A DNA stretch of 64,000 nucleotides from Catenovulum sediminis (GCF_007289895.1 NZ_CP041661.1:558001-622000), one strand, 5' to 3'. Counted from the stretch's first letter, positions 1 to 9,716 are shown. Numbers and translations are program-made. The notes: generated by a model not told the origin, from the letters alone.

Positions 1-1938
1 GGCATAGACACACTTGATCGTCAAAAATACATTAACATTCATGCGTACAACTTAGAAAATGGCTGGGGTCAAAATGATGTACATAGCTTAAACGCGCCGA
101 ATGAATTAGGTGATAACTTAATGCTAGATTTTATGCAGGGTTATGATGTGTATTTTGGTCGTGATACTGGCTCAATCGGCTGGAACTTAAGAAATGTTTC
201 TCAGGATGCGGCCCGACCGGGATTTGTTGATGAATCGTCCGCCAGTCAGCGCGCGGGCGATGTAAAATGGATCTACGATAATAACACCAGTGTTAAATAC
301 GAAAATGCGCGTAAAGTCGAAGATCGTATGCAGGACATGATAGTCGGTGGTCAGCAGCACCCGTACTGGCCGGAAGGAACGTTAATAAATCCGGTAAATG
401 GTGATCCAGCTTGGGCCTTTTCTCAATCCGATACAGCCGCTGAGCCTTTCGGCACGGCGACTGGCCACTATATGTCGCAATACTTATCTAAGTTTTTTGC
501 ACAAAATGACAGCGATATGGGCCAACAAAAACCCGTTTATTTTGAAGTGATGAACGAACCTTTGTATGACTTAACCACAGATCGTGAAGGTGATGCAGAT
601 TACGTTGAGCCATTAAAAGTATTTAAATTTCACAATACGGTTGCCGCCGAAATACGCAAAGATCCTAAAAATGACGATATCATGATTGGTGGATATACGG
701 TTGCCTTTCCTGATTTTGATAAAGATAATTTTAAACGTTGGGAAGAAAGAGATAAATTATTTATCGACACGGCCGGTGAAAATATGGACTTTATCTCTAT
801 CCATTTATACGATTTCCCAACTTTCCAAAACTCTGAACGATATCGTCGCGGTAGCAACTTAGAAGCGACTTTGGACATGCTAGAGCATTATACGTACTTA
901 AAATTTGGTCAGGTCAAACCAATTTTAATATCAGAGGTTGGCTCATCTGTTCACGCTCGGCTAAATGAAGACTGGACACCTCAGCGTGACGCTGAAAAAG
1001 TCTTGTCTATCACCACCATGAATACTCAGTTTTTAGAACGCCCGAATAATATTTTAAAAGTGATTCCATTTATACCGGTGAAAGCTGAATGGGGCCGCCG
1101 CACTGTAAATGGAAAAAGCATCGCTTATTCAAGCCGCTTAATGGTGCAGAAAAAAGAACGCGACGGATCAGATGATGACACTTGGGTATATTCAGATCAT
1201 GTTAAGTTTTATCAATTATGGTCAGATGTAAATGGAACACGAGTTGATAGTTATTCAAATGAAGTTGACGTATTAACCGATAGCTATGTTGAAGGTAATA
1301 AAGCTTATATCGTTTTAACCAACCTAGAATTTGAAGATGTTGAAGTTAAACTCAATACATTAGGCGTTGAAGGCAATACGTTAAATGCTATCAGCTATAA
1401 AGAGCTGAGCTATACAGATGCATTTGAAACTCAGTTAATTGAAAACACCTTAACTGAAATACCTGAAAAAATAACCTTGCCGGCTGAAGCAACTACGATA
1501 GTGACGCTTGAATATGCTGACAACATTAATATTGCAGAATCGAACACCGAAAAACGCTATTATGCAACGACTTACCATCAAGCGATTAATGCGAATCAAG
1601 CGATTAACTTTGAATTTAAAGATGTCACAGTTAATGATCATGGTGAAGCGGTGCTTAGATTAGGGATAGGTCGCGACCATGGAAAATCATTAACTCCGGT
1701 TGTCAATGTGAATGGTACTTCAGTTAGCGTACCGACCGACGTTAAAGGTTATGACCAAAAACAAGGTAAAACCCAAACCGGCCGTCCGAACTTTTTTGGT
1801 GTGATTGAAATTCCGGTTTCTTATGATCTGCTACAAGCAAACAACACAGTGTCAGTAGAATTCTCTGATGCCGGTGGTTATGTCAGCTCAGCTGTGATGC
1901 AAGTGTTTACAACTTCAGTTGAATTAAACAGAAATTAG
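1..1938 (+). CDS. GH86 beta-agarase/porphyranase, 5'-truncated by window edge
   Basis: Endo-acting glycoside hydrolase of family GH86, which cleaves beta-1,4 bonds in agarose or porphyran. The reading frame is open from base 1, so the signal peptide and first part of the (beta/alpha)8 barrel lie outside the window. The likely acid/base is the Glu of VMNEPLYD (codon at 556) and the likely nucleophile the Glu of LISEVGS (codon at 934). After the barrel comes a beta-sandwich region of about 250 residues ending in ELNRN, with no dockerin or sorting tail. It is a clear paralogue of the GH86 at 58555, sharing the YFGRD, NEPLY, FIDT and YDLLQ blocks. A good intrinsic terminator follows. Agarase versus porphyranase specificity cannot be told from sequence alone. 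Confidence 0.88.
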   Translation, partial: GIDTLDRQKYINIHAYNLENGWGQNDVHSLNAPNELGDNLMLDFMQGYDVYFGRDTGSIGWNLRNVSQDAARPGFVDESSASQRAGDVKWIYDNNTSVKYENARKVEDRMQDMIVGGQQHPYWPEGTLINPVNGDPAWAFSQSDTAAEPFGTATGHYMSQYLSKFFAQNDSDMGQQKPVYFEVMNEPLYDLTTDREGDADYVEPLKVFKFHNTVAAEIRKDPKNDDIMIGGYTVAFPDFDKDNFKRWEERDKLFIDTAGENMDFISIHLYDFPTFQNSERYRRGSNLEATLDMLEHYTYLKFGQVKPILISEVGSSVHARLNEDWTPQRDAEKVLSITTMNTQFLERPNNILKVIPFIPVKAEWGRRTVNGKSIAYSSRLMVQKKERDGSDDDTWVYSDHVKFYQLWSDVNGTRVDSYSNEVDVLTDSYVEGNKAYIVLTNLEFEDVEVKLNTLGVEGNTLNAISYKELSYTDAFETQLIENTLTEIPEKITLPAEATTIVTLEYADNINIAESNTEKRYYATTYHQAINANQAINFEFKDVTVNDHGEAVLRLGIGRDHGKSLTPVVNVNGTSVSVPTDVKGYDQKQGKTQTGRPNFFGVIEIPVSYDLLQANNTVSVEFSDAGGYVSSAVMQVFTTSVELNRN

Positions 1939-1982
1939 GACCAACAAAAATAGCATTAAAATAGCAATAGAATAGTATTAGC

Positions 1983-2013
1983 AGTCAGTCGTATTTTATG
2001 CGACTGACTTTTT
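1983..2013 (+). terminator. Intrinsic terminator after GH86
   Basis: Nine-base arms AGTCAGTCG and CGACTGACT around a 9-base loop, followed by a T run, 45 bases after the GH86 stop. The rest of the 1939-2340 gap shows no convincing gene; the transporter promoter is presumably at its right end. Confidence 0.85.
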
Positions 2014-2340
2014 GCTTAAATCACGCTGAGAAAAACAAGCTTAATCAAATTGCCAAACAAGTTTTAGGGCTTTCGTTAGACGACGTATCCCAGCCATAAA
2101 ATATAAAACTTGGAAACTCATCAATATTAATACCCACCATAAACAAAACAATAGCATTTGTGTTTTTCACTTGGCTTGAAATATTCCGGCTAAAAAGTTA
2201 CCTTAAAATTAAAAACCCGTTAAAAATTAGTTGAACACCGATAGGAAATCCCACCTCTCTGGCGAAAAAATATGAGGGCGTGTTACATAATTAAAATACA
2301 CACGCCCGACATCATTTTTAAAAATAAAGAGGGCAAAACA

Positions 2341-3326
2341 ATGTTAAAAAATACCGCATTTACCCTGTCGGTACTGGCGATAGTTGCATTAGCGCTGATA
2401 TTTCCGGATATATTTCGCCAAATTGGTGATTACAAATTAACTGGGTTAATTGTTCCGCTACTAATGATAATTATGTTTGGCATGGGCACCTCTGTTGGCG
2501 TTGCTGATTTTGTTCGTGTTGCGAAAATGCCAAAACACATAGCGGTTGGTTTAATCTGCCAATTTACCATTATGCCTTTTATAGGTATGTCGTTAGCTCT
2601 GATGTCGGGCTTACCCCCGAAATTGCGGCTGGCATTATATTGGTTGGTTGTTCACCTGGCGGATTAGCATCTAATGTTATGGCCTACATCTCGGGTGCAA
2701 ATTTAGCTTTATCTTTATCCTTAACGGCCTTTTCTACTTTATTAGCACCTTTTATGACGCCCTTATTAATGTCATGGTTGGCCGGACAACATATTCCAAT
2801 CGATGCGGTTGCAATGTTTTGGAGCATTACAAAAATAGTAATTTTACCCGTTGTTGCTGGGCTTTTGTTTAACCATTTTTTACATGGTAAATTTCCGATA
2901 ATTGATAAGTTAATGCCACGTTTATCTATGATTGGCATTATTGTGATTATCGCAGTTATTACAGCCGCAGGCCGAGATAATTTAATCACATTAGGTTTTA
3001 CTTTAATTGGATTAGTTGTTCTGCAGAATGTGCTTGGCCTTTTATTGGGTTATGGCGTGGCTAAATTGATTCGGATGGATGAAGCTTCTGCGCGGGCTAT
3101 TGCGTTTGAAGTCGGTATGCAGAATTCCGGTTTAGCTTCGGGTATTGCAGTTGAAATGGGCCGGGTGGCCACTATGGGTATCGCTCCTGCAATCTTTGGC
3201 CCTGTAATGAATATTAACGGTTCAATCTTAGCGTCTCATTGGCGAAAAAGTGCCGATGCTGGCCTGCATTCTGACAAGCAATCTGAGGAGCAAGCAGAAC
3301 AACTTAAACAAGTGCCAAACCGTTAA
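2341..3326 (+). pseudogene. Bile acid:sodium symporter (BASS) family transporter, frameshifted
   Basis: Ten-helix transporter of the BASS family, which takes up organic anions with Na+. The ATG at 2341 has AGAGG just upstream; an in-frame ATG at 2272 lacks this. The frame runs to the motif GLPP and then goes out of phase: the family pattern GLPPEIAAGIILVGCSPGG is split, with GLPP in one frame and EIAAGIILVGCSPGG in the next. One base is missing in or beside the five-C run at 2614-2618. The second half continues cleanly to 3326, including the conserved VGMQNSGLA block. It may be a real pseudogene, a slippage product or a sequencing error. An intact relative lies at 18725. Confidence 0.82.
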
Positions 3327-3365
3327 TCGATGGGTTTGCGCTTTAAGGCGTATTTATAGGTGAAT

Positions 3366-3385
3366 GGGGTTGATGATTCAACCCC
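3366..3385. terminator. Hairpin between convergent genes
   Basis: Perfect 8-bp arms GGGGTTGA/TCAACCCC with a TGAT loop, between the converging transporter and ferredoxin-reductase genes. There is no T run, so terminator function is only probable. Confidence 0.5.
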
Positions 3386-3401
3386 AGCACAATCAAGCAA
3401 T

Positions 3402-3436
3402 CAAACAAACCAACAAACCAACAAACCAACAAACAA
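3402..3436. repeat. Octamer tandem repeat (ACAAACCA)n
   Basis: About four imperfect copies of an 8-base unit just beyond the reductase stop codon. Low-complexity tract with no coding sense; it may vary in length between strains. Confidence 0.7.
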
Positions 3437-3442
3437 GCAATT

Positions 3443-4702
3443 TTATACACTCAACAAATTAGCAGGTTTAAACTCCACGCTTGCATCAGCCAGTTTTTGC
3501 TTATCTAACTTGTCACCTGATTTGATAAATTTAGTCCCAATCACATATGCTTTAGCGTTATTAACTGCATCAACTGACAATAAAGTGTCATCGTTAAAAT
3601 ACCAGACTGAAAACTTGTTATCCGCATCGCCTTCCTGCCGCACAACCAAATTATTATAACCTTGTGATAAACCGACCATTTGTAATTTTACGTCGTACTG
3701 ATCTGACCAAAACCATGGAATGGTATCGTAAGTTATCTCTTTACCACAGACAGAAGCTGCAGCCACTTTTGCCTGATCAACTGCATTTTGTACCGACTCT
3801 AAACGAATAAAACGCTCGTAATGCGGGTTGTGATGAAAACTACAATCCCCGACTGCGTAAATATCGGGATCGTTCGTGCGGGCACAATGGTCCACTTTAA
3901 TGCCATTCTCTATTTCAAGCCCAGCTTGTGCCGCCAATTCGGTATTTACCCGAATACCAACACCAACAATAATTAAATCAGCTTCGTACATCTGACCGTC
4001 ATCACAAACCACCTGATTAACTGATTGTTCAGTGATAATTTCGCTGACATTTTTACCGGTCAGTATATTTACACCGTTTTTCGCATGCAGCTTTTCAAAA
4101 AAAGCAGACATTTCAGGTGCGGTCACGCGCGCTAATATGCGAGATTCCCGCTCTAAAACAGTGACACAACTGGCTCCCAATTTTTTCAACGATGCAGCTG
4201 TTTCTAGACCAATATAACCGCCACCGATCACGACAACACGTTTCTTGTCACTTTGCTCAAAAGCCGCTTTAATATTACTGACATCGGCTGCCGTTCTCAG
4301 CGGATATAAATGAGAGGCCGTGTCTAAGCCCTTAACCGGCGGCATAAATGGTCGCGCTCCGCTGGCAATTACCAATTTGTCATATGCCTGAGTTTGGCCA
4401 TCGGCTAACAGTATGTTTTTGTCTGCCCTGTTAATAGATTCTACTTCTACACCTAGGTTAAGTTCGATCGACTCTTTTTCATAACTTTGCGCCGGCTTAA
4501 GCGCATTTTTTTCGATACCATCAGAGCTGGTTAAATAGGCTTTTGATAAAGGTGGTCTGTGATAAGGTAAAACGGGATCAACATCATATAATTTGATCCG
4601 CCCGAGCCAACCCGCTTTGCGAAGCGCAAAAGCAAAATTTACCCCTGCATGGCTCGCACCAATCACGACACATGTTTGATCATTGTTTAAACTATCAGAC
4701 AT
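3443..4702 (-). CDS. FAD/NAD(P)H-dependent ferredoxin reductase
   Basis: Putidaredoxin-reductase-like flavoprotein of about 419 residues that passes electrons from NAD(P)H to the neighbouring 2Fe-2S ferredoxin. It has an N-terminal FAD-binding fold (VIGASHAGVN), an NAD-binding fold near residue 165 (VIGGGYIGLE), the second FAD motif IYAVGDC and a C-terminal reductase domain. An ATG at 4714 is possible, but the ATG at 4702 has GGTGG five bases upstream and gives the usual N-terminus. It is the last gene of the P450-ferredoxin-reductase operon, 64 bases after the ferredoxin. The predicted role is electron supply for oxidative O-demethylation of methylated galactose. Confidence 0.92.
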   Translation of the reverse strand: MSDSLNNDQTCVVIGASHAGVNFAFALRKAGWLGRIKLYDVDPVLPYHRPPLSKAYLTSSDGIEKNALKPAQSYEKESIELNLGVEVESINRADKNILLADGQTQAYDKLVIASGARPFMPPVKGLDTASHLYPLRTAADVSNIKAAFEQSDKKRVVVIGGGYIGLETAASLKKLGASCVTVLERESRILARVTAPEMSAFFEKLHAKNGVNILTGKNVSEIITEQSVNQVVCDDGQMYEADLIIVGVGIRVNTELAAQAGLEIENGIKVDHCARTNDPDIYAVGDCSFHHNPHYERFIRLESVQNAVDQAKVAAASVCGKEITYDTIPWFWSDQYDVKLQMVGLSQGYNNLVVRQEGDADNKFSVWYFNDDTLLSVDAVNNAKAYVIGTKFIKSGDKLDKQKLADASVEFKPANLLSV

Positions 4703-4766
4703 AAATACCACCATACATTATTAATTTGATTGTCTTTTGCTTGTTCTTTGATTATCCGGTGCCAAA

Positions 4767-5075
4767 TTAAGGCGCTACGCGTAAAATGACACCATCAAGC
4801 TGATCACTGATTTCTATCTGACAGCATAAACGGCTATATTCGTTGGCGTTGTCATCCAGTTCCAACATATCTTTTTCAATCTCACTGGCTTCACCAGTTT
4901 TCTCGACATGCTCTGGCTCAACGTAAACATGACATGTTGCGCACGAACATACGCCACCACAATCGCCATCAATGCCCTGCACACTATTTTGAACCGCCAG
5001 TTCCATTAATGAACCTGAATCGCCTTCTACTGTAATTTGCGCTTCGTCTGTTGTAATAAATGTAATTTTAGCCAT
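4767..5075 (-). CDS. 2Fe-2S ferredoxin (adrenodoxin/putidaredoxin type)
   Basis: Small soluble electron carrier of 102 residues. Cluster ligands are visible as C39-x5-C45-x2-C48 plus a Cys in the LCCQ block near residue 84, the spacing of putidaredoxin-type ferredoxins serving bacterial P450s. It lies 10 bases after the P450 stop and before the reductase, all on the minus strand, so the three genes are almost certainly cotranscribed. Confidence 0.94.
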   Translation of the reverse strand: MAKITFITTDEAQITVEGDSGSLMELAVQNSVQGIDGDCGGVCSCATCHVYVEPEHVEKTGEASEIEKDMLELDDNANEYSRLCCQIEISDQLDGVILRVAP

Positions 5076-5085
5076 GCTAAACCTC

Positions 5086-6246
5086 TCAAATACTTGGATT
5101 AAATTTAACCGTTAAACTGTCAAAACCGACTTTGCGTTGAAACTGATCTAAATCTTCGACATTATCTTTAGCATCTAATATCTCAATTGATTTAACTTTT
5201 TGTGCCAATGTCATCAGCAATATATGCATGATCTGACGAGCATGAGTTGCCCCTAAACAATTGTGGTGGCTAAAGCCAAACGCGACGTGAGGGTTAACTT
5301 TGCGATCCAACACAACTTCGTTTGGTTTATCAAATACATTACCATCGCGGTTAGCTGACGCCCAACACAAAGACACGCGGCTATCGGCTTTCGCTGCATG
5401 TTCACATACTTGAGTATCTTCGGTGACAACACGTCCCATGTGGGTTAATGGTGAAAAATAACGAATCAACTCTTCAACCGCTTTACCGGTAATTTCAGGC
5501 GCTTGTTGCAAACGGCTTAACGATTCAGGATGATCTGCAAAATAAGCAATTGAATTCGTTACCGCGTTAATCACCGTATCGCGACCACCCGCAAAAGTTA
5601 GAATCATTACACCTTTTACTTCTTCTTTTGTCAGCTTTTTGCCATTTACTTCACTGTTTAATAAGACCGAATATAAATCATTTGTCGGATTTTCAATTGC
5701 TCGGTCAATTTCAGCGTCTATGTAATCGTATAAAATATTGGCTTTGTCACCATCTAGCGCAACACCTTCGCTGCGAAAAACATGCGTGCCCCAACCTATC
5801 CACACGTCTGATTCTTCATACGGCGTATTTAATAACAGGGTTAAAGCCCGCGATTGTAATTTCAATGAAAAATCGCTGACCACTTCAACCGAATCTTTAG
5901 CTAATACTTCATCAACAATATCATTTATTTGTTGTTTAAGTTTTGCTTGATACGCTTCTTCTAGAGGGCGTTTGAACCAAGGCTCAACCACTTTACGGTA
6001 CTCACCATGCATCGGCGGGTCCACCTCAAAAGGAATTTGCCGAGTATCTCGAATATTCACTTCTGATGGCACAACAATGCGGCCCGGCTCAGCACCCGAT
6101 TGGAAGGTTTTCCAATTGTGCGCAGTTTTGCGTACGTCTTTAAGGCGCAGCAACATAGTTACAGGATCGTTTTGGTCGTTCATCTCGCCGAAGCCAGTTT
6201 CTACACGGGCTTGTTCAAACGGGTCTGGTAATTCGCTTCTTTTCAT
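5086..6246 (-). CDS. Cytochrome P450, probable 6-O-methyl-D-galactose demethylase
   Basis: Soluble bacterial P450 of 386 residues. It shows the I-helix FAGGRDTV, the K-helix E-x-x-R as EELIR, and the haem-ligand loop FGFSHHNCLG. P450s with dedicated ferredoxin and reductase in agar/porphyran loci of Zobellia and Formosa demethylate 6-O-methyl-D-galactose to galactose and formaldehyde; the same three-gene set here among agarases supports that role, by inference. A GTG at 6258 is in frame, but the ATG at 6246 begins the usual MKRSELPDPF-type N-terminus. The promoter region carries the palindrome TTGTTAACAA at 6297. Confidence 0.9.
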   Translation of the reverse strand: MKRSELPDPFEQARVETGFGEMNDQNDPVTMLLRLKDVRKTAHNWKTFQSGAEPGRIVVPSEVNIRDTRQIPFEVDPPMHGEYRKVVEPWFKRPLEEAYQAKLKQQINDIVDEVLAKDSVEVVSDFSLKLQSRALTLLLNTPYEESDVWIGWGTHVFRSEGVALDGDKANILYDYIDAEIDRAIENPTNDLYSVLLNSEVNGKKLTKEEVKGVMILTFAGGRDTVINAVTNSIAYFADHPESLSRLQQAPEITGKAVEELIRYFSPLTHMGRVVTEDTQVCEHAAKADSRVSLCWASANRDGNVFDKPNEVVLDRKVNPHVAFGFSHHNCLGATHARQIMHILLMTLAQKVKSIEILDAKDNVEDLDQFQRKVGFDSLTVKFNPSI

Positions 6247-6296
6247 CACTCTGCTCACTTAAGGCCAGCTTAATCAAAATATATGATGCTTGCCAT

Positions 6297-6306
6297 TTGT
6301 TAACAA
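6297..6306. promoter_or_regulatory. Candidate GntR-type operator before the P450 operon
   Basis: Perfect palindrome TTGTTAACAA, followed by TATAT, 51 bases upstream of the P450 start. The same 15-base string TTGTTAACAATATAT stands before gntR at 38310. Operator function is inferred. Confidence 0.5.
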
Positions 6307-6354
6307 TATATTGACAGTATATTGCCAGACGCCTAATAAAAATACGGAAGGATC

Positions 6355-6398
6355 CGCCAAAAATATCAGATATTTGCTCTATCAAAATATTTTTGGCG
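6355..6398. terminator. 12-bp inverted repeat downstream of the FG-GAP lipoprotein
   Basis: Perfect arms CGCCAAAAATAT (6355-6366) and ATATTTTTGGCG (6387-6398) with a 20-base loop, 26 bases past the stop of the minus-strand lipoprotein gene. It is probably its terminator, although no long T run follows; a regulatory role in the P450 promoter is an alternative. Confidence 0.55.
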
Positions 6399-6423
6399 TT
6401 ACGGGGAAATGTCTAGAATAAAT

Positions 6424-9400
6424 TTATTCAACAATATTAAGTGGATAAATGACTACATCATGCATTTTTCCATCACTTGCGGTAAATGAAGCCCGAATTT
6501 GATAAATATGCGAATCTGGCAATCGTTTATTCGGTTTTAAATCCGCCAAGGATATTTCAGCTTCAAACTCACCGGATTCAGTTCCTAAGGCTTTTTGATT
6601 TACCACTATGATATCTTTTACCGGGATCCATTTAGATTTGAAATGCCGTAACCAAACTCTAACGCCCCCTTCATCTGAATAAATCACCTTATTACCAGAA
6701 CCTGCATGATACGCCACTTGTATTGTCAGCTTGTCACCTGCTTTTAAGTTTGCATCGGCAAAGGCTTGTTCGTTAAGAATTTTTATGTATGGCTCAATGT
6801 AAGGCTCTACGGTTATTTCTACTTCATCCGTCAGATTTGGTTTGTCTTGTACAATCGCTTTAATACGGCTTTTTCCAGCGGCGTTCGCAGTGACAGTACC
6901 GCTTTTAGAAACACTCGCAATATCAGAATTTTGACTTTGCCAGATAATATTTTTGTTATCGGCCAAAACAGGCTCAACATTGGCACGCAAATCAATACTT
7001 TGACCCACAATTAAAGACAAATTATCTGTCTTTATATCAATTGATTTAGCAGCCACCGGATACCAAGGCTCCAAAGTTACTGTCATTGTTTCATCCAGTT
7101 GGTTAGCAGAGCTTGTAACGCTAATATTTGCCGACTCACCCGCTTTGCCAACAGCGGTTATGAGCCCCCGTGAATCGACAGTGACAACATTGTTATTATC
7201 TGAGTGCCATTGCAACACTTTTTTTGAGTTGGCCGGTGTCATTGCAACATCCAACTGATAATCCGTGCCTTCTCTTAGATTAAGTTTAGAAGGTATCAAT
7301 TTAATTGTTTTAGGATCGAGTGCATCCGTGTCGTACTTTTGATTAACGGCTTTGTCATTAAATGTAACGGTTTCGCCATTTCGCCATCTAATTTTAATTT
7401 CATCAATATGCTCAGCTTGACCTAAACCAAAATGTACAATGTTAAGTAAGCTTTGCGAAAATATAGCGCCGGCTGATCCAACTCTCTTTTGATAGGTTTT
7501 GCCTTTCGCTTTTATCGTTACAACGGCTGAAATTGGATCAATATTTTTAGTCGGCGAATAACCAACCCGCACTGTCACAAAGTTATTTTCAATGCTCTTA
7601 CGCTTGTTTTTAAATGAGTTTTTAAGTGAATCTTGAATCGTATTTTCATTTAGATATAAGTACCATTCACCACCTTCACTGCCATTTAATAAATCGATAT
7701 CACCATCGCCGTCAAAATCGAACGCCTGCCCCATATCACCATATCCTGGCCCATCAACATCATTTGCACCATGCTGCGTCAAAGTTTCAAACTGCCCTTT
7801 TCCGGTATTTAACAACATATAGTCTGATAAACGGCCATGTATATTGCCCCAACGATAAACAAATAAATCCTGATAACTATCGTTATTAAAATCGCCCACT
7901 GTTACACCCGTAGAATTTGCCCCTTTAGGAATATTCCAGCTAGCGGATACATCAGTAAAATGAATAGATGGGCTTGTTTTAGCAGGCTTACGTGCTGCCG
8001 TGAGTTGCGAAACGCTGTCGTTGCGCAATAGATAATCTGAGCCATTGCGATTTTGGGGTTCAAAGTGCGGTGTTGCTTGGGTAACACCTTCTAACGTGAA
8101 CTTGAAGTGCCAGAAAATATCGCCGTTTCGCACTAAAGCGGCTTTCCATTTATCGCTCCCCAGATAACCAAAATAAACACCATTTATTGAAATATCAGAC
8201 GGCCAACCTTGCGCGTTATTTGCTTGTATATTGAGTTTTTCGCCGGGTTTAATATCTTGTTTTAATTTATCTTTACCTAAATATATTGGATAGTCTTTAC
8301 CCCGTTGTGGGCCGCGCGCTAAATAACCAAAATTAAAAAACTGAATGGATTTTTCCGCTATAAATTCAAATTCATCCACCCCCTTCATGCCACTCGGTTT
8401 AATCGACACCTGCTGTTTTAAAGGGTTAAAATCAAAAGAAGGGGATTCGTTTCGTTTATCTTCAACCTCTTTACTTCTAGCAAGGTATAAATCGAGATCG
8501 CCATCATTATCAATATCTATATCCGCAACCGCCTTAATTTGCCCCACAGCCACTATCTCTTTAGGTAGCATATTTGTCGCTTCAGTAAAGGTAAAATCGC
8601 CATTGCCCAACCAGACTGACAAAGGGCTATAGAATATGAAATCATCGATTGAATCATTGTTTAAATCAGTTAGCAGTACGCGTGAGGGGTGAACATCCTG
8701 AATACCTTGCACCTCTTTAAATTCAAACTTGCCATTGCCTAAATTTTCATAAAAGAAGTGCTGTGGTTTATCGCCATGTAAGCTGGTTTCGTTAAATAAT
8801 AACAGGTCTAAATCACCATCCAGATCCATATCTGACCATTTAGCACCACGGCCCCGCCCCCCTCTAAATATGCCAACATCGCCTGTCATTAAAACAAAAG
8901 TGCCATTATTATTTTGGTAAAAATTAGCTTTAGATGGATTTTTACCGTTACCACCGCCTTGCGTCACAATTAAATCAAGATCACCATCATTGTCATAATC
9001 TGCCACTGATGTGCCATGCAAATCGTGCATAAACCATCTGGCTAAATTTTTATCATGTTTGCTAACCGTTCCATCGCCATTGTTCCAATATAGTTTACTG
9101 CTTTCCTGATTGTGATTATTGACGATAAAATCGTAATCGCCGTCATTATCAATATCCGCAACGGTTGGGCCACCATATTTAATTGAACTGACTTTATCTA
9201 AACCCACACGAGTAGAAGCATCGGTAAACTTGGCAAGCGTTAAATCTTTTATATCTTCAAATTTAATTTGCTGAATGGTTAAGTTTGCATTTTGTGCTAA
9301 TAAAGCAAGTTCAACTTCACCTGATTGTGGGAACTCAATGACAAAGTTGAGCGTTTGTACGCCTTTTGATGGGATATTCAGACTGTCTAATAACAGTGTA

Positions 9401-9639
9401 TCATCTGCAAACAAGCTGAGATTGGCATAATTTTTTGGATTATCCAGCGTAACACTGACTTTTTTTGTTAACGATCCTTGCACTATAACGGGTATTTTAG
9501 TTGCCGCGTTAATGTTCAATTCTATCGGTTGTTTTAACAACGCTTCATTTTGACAAGCGATGAGCGAGATTAATGCGAATAGCATCAAACAAAGCGTTTT
9601 TACACTTTTGATATCGTTTTGTAGTCTGTTCAAAGTCAC
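6424..9639 (-). CDS. FG-GAP/VCBS repeat lipoprotein with ASPIC/UnbV and Big2 domains
   Basis: Surface lipoprotein of 1071 residues. The N-terminus ends in the lipobox LIAC. About residues 150-420 and 590-690 hold FG-GAP/VCBS blades with Ca2+-binding loops such as DIDNDGDYD, DYDNDGDLD, DMDLDGDLD and DFDGDGDID. Around 705-790 is an ASPIC/UnbV segment (VHFGLGQAEHIDEIKIRWRNG). Two Big2 Ig-like domains follow, then a C-terminal domain of about 120 residues also present three times in the GH86 at 58555. The 9639 start is GTG with AGGA very close; TTG at 9633 is an alternative. No catalytic motif was recognised. A role in surface binding of galactan or enzyme display is inferred from its place between the P450 operon and a sulfatase. 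Confidence 0.82.
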   Translation of the reverse strand: MTLNRLQNDIKSVKTLCLMLFALISLIACQNEALLKQPIELNINAATKIPVIVQGSLTKKVSVTLDNPKNYANLSLFADDTLLLDSLNIPSKGVQTLNFVIEFPQSGEVELALLAQNANLTIQQIKFEDIKDLTLAKFTDASTRVGLDKVSSIKYGGPTVADIDNDGDYDFIVNNHNQESSKLYWNNGDGTVSKHDKNLARWFMHDLHGTSVADYDNDGDLDLIVTQGGGNGKNPSKANFYQNNNGTFVLMTGDVGIFRGGRGRGAKWSDMDLDGDLDLLLFNETSLHGDKPQHFFYENLGNGKFEFKEVQGIQDVHPSRVLLTDLNNDSIDDFIFYSPLSVWLGNGDFTFTEATNMLPKEIVAVGQIKAVADIDIDNDGDLDLYLARSKEVEDKRNESPSFDFNPLKQQVSIKPSGMKGVDEFEFIAEKSIQFFNFGYLARGPQRGKDYPIYLGKDKLKQDIKPGEKLNIQANNAQGWPSDISINGVYFGYLGSDKWKAALVRNGDIFWHFKFTLEGVTQATPHFEPQNRNGSDYLLRNDSVSQLTAARKPAKTSPSIHFTDVSASWNIPKGANSTGVTVGDFNNDSYQDLFVYRWGNIHGRLSDYMLLNTGKGQFETLTQHGANDVDGPGYGDMGQAFDFDGDGDIDLLNGSEGGEWYLYLNENTIQDSLKNSFKNKRKSIENNFVTVRVGYSPTKNIDPISAVVTIKAKGKTYQKRVGSAGAIFSQSLLNIVHFGLGQAEHIDEIKIRWRNGETVTFNDKAVNQKYDTDALDPKTIKLIPSKLNLREGTDYQLDVAMTPANSKKVLQWHSDNNNVVTVDSRGLITAVGKAGESANISVTSSANQLDETMTVTLEPWYPVAAKSIDIKTDNLSLIVGQSIDLRANVEPVLADNKNIIWQSQNSDIASVSKSGTVTANAAGKSRIKAIVQDKPNLTDEVEITVEPYIEPYIKILNEQAFADANLKAGDKLTIQVAYHAGSGNKVIYSDEGGVRVWLRHFKSKWIPVKDIIVVNQKALGTESGEFEAEISLADLKPNKRLPDSHIYQIRASFTASDGKMHDVVIYPLNIVE

Positions 9640-9716
9640 TATCCTAGTAGTTATAATAAGTCGTTATAATTTTTGACAGTCTACTAAACTAAGATAAATA
9701 CTCAATGTACAATTAA

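Noticed and set aside
3360-3659. Plus-strand open frame over the reductase 3' end
   Set aside because: Starts in the octamer tandem repeat and is antisense to a clear ferredoxin reductase.
3384-5087. Camphor- or terpene-type P450 system
   Set aside because: The redox partners are of that type, but the surrounding agarases and sulfatases make methyl-galactose the better guess. Not excluded by sequence alone.
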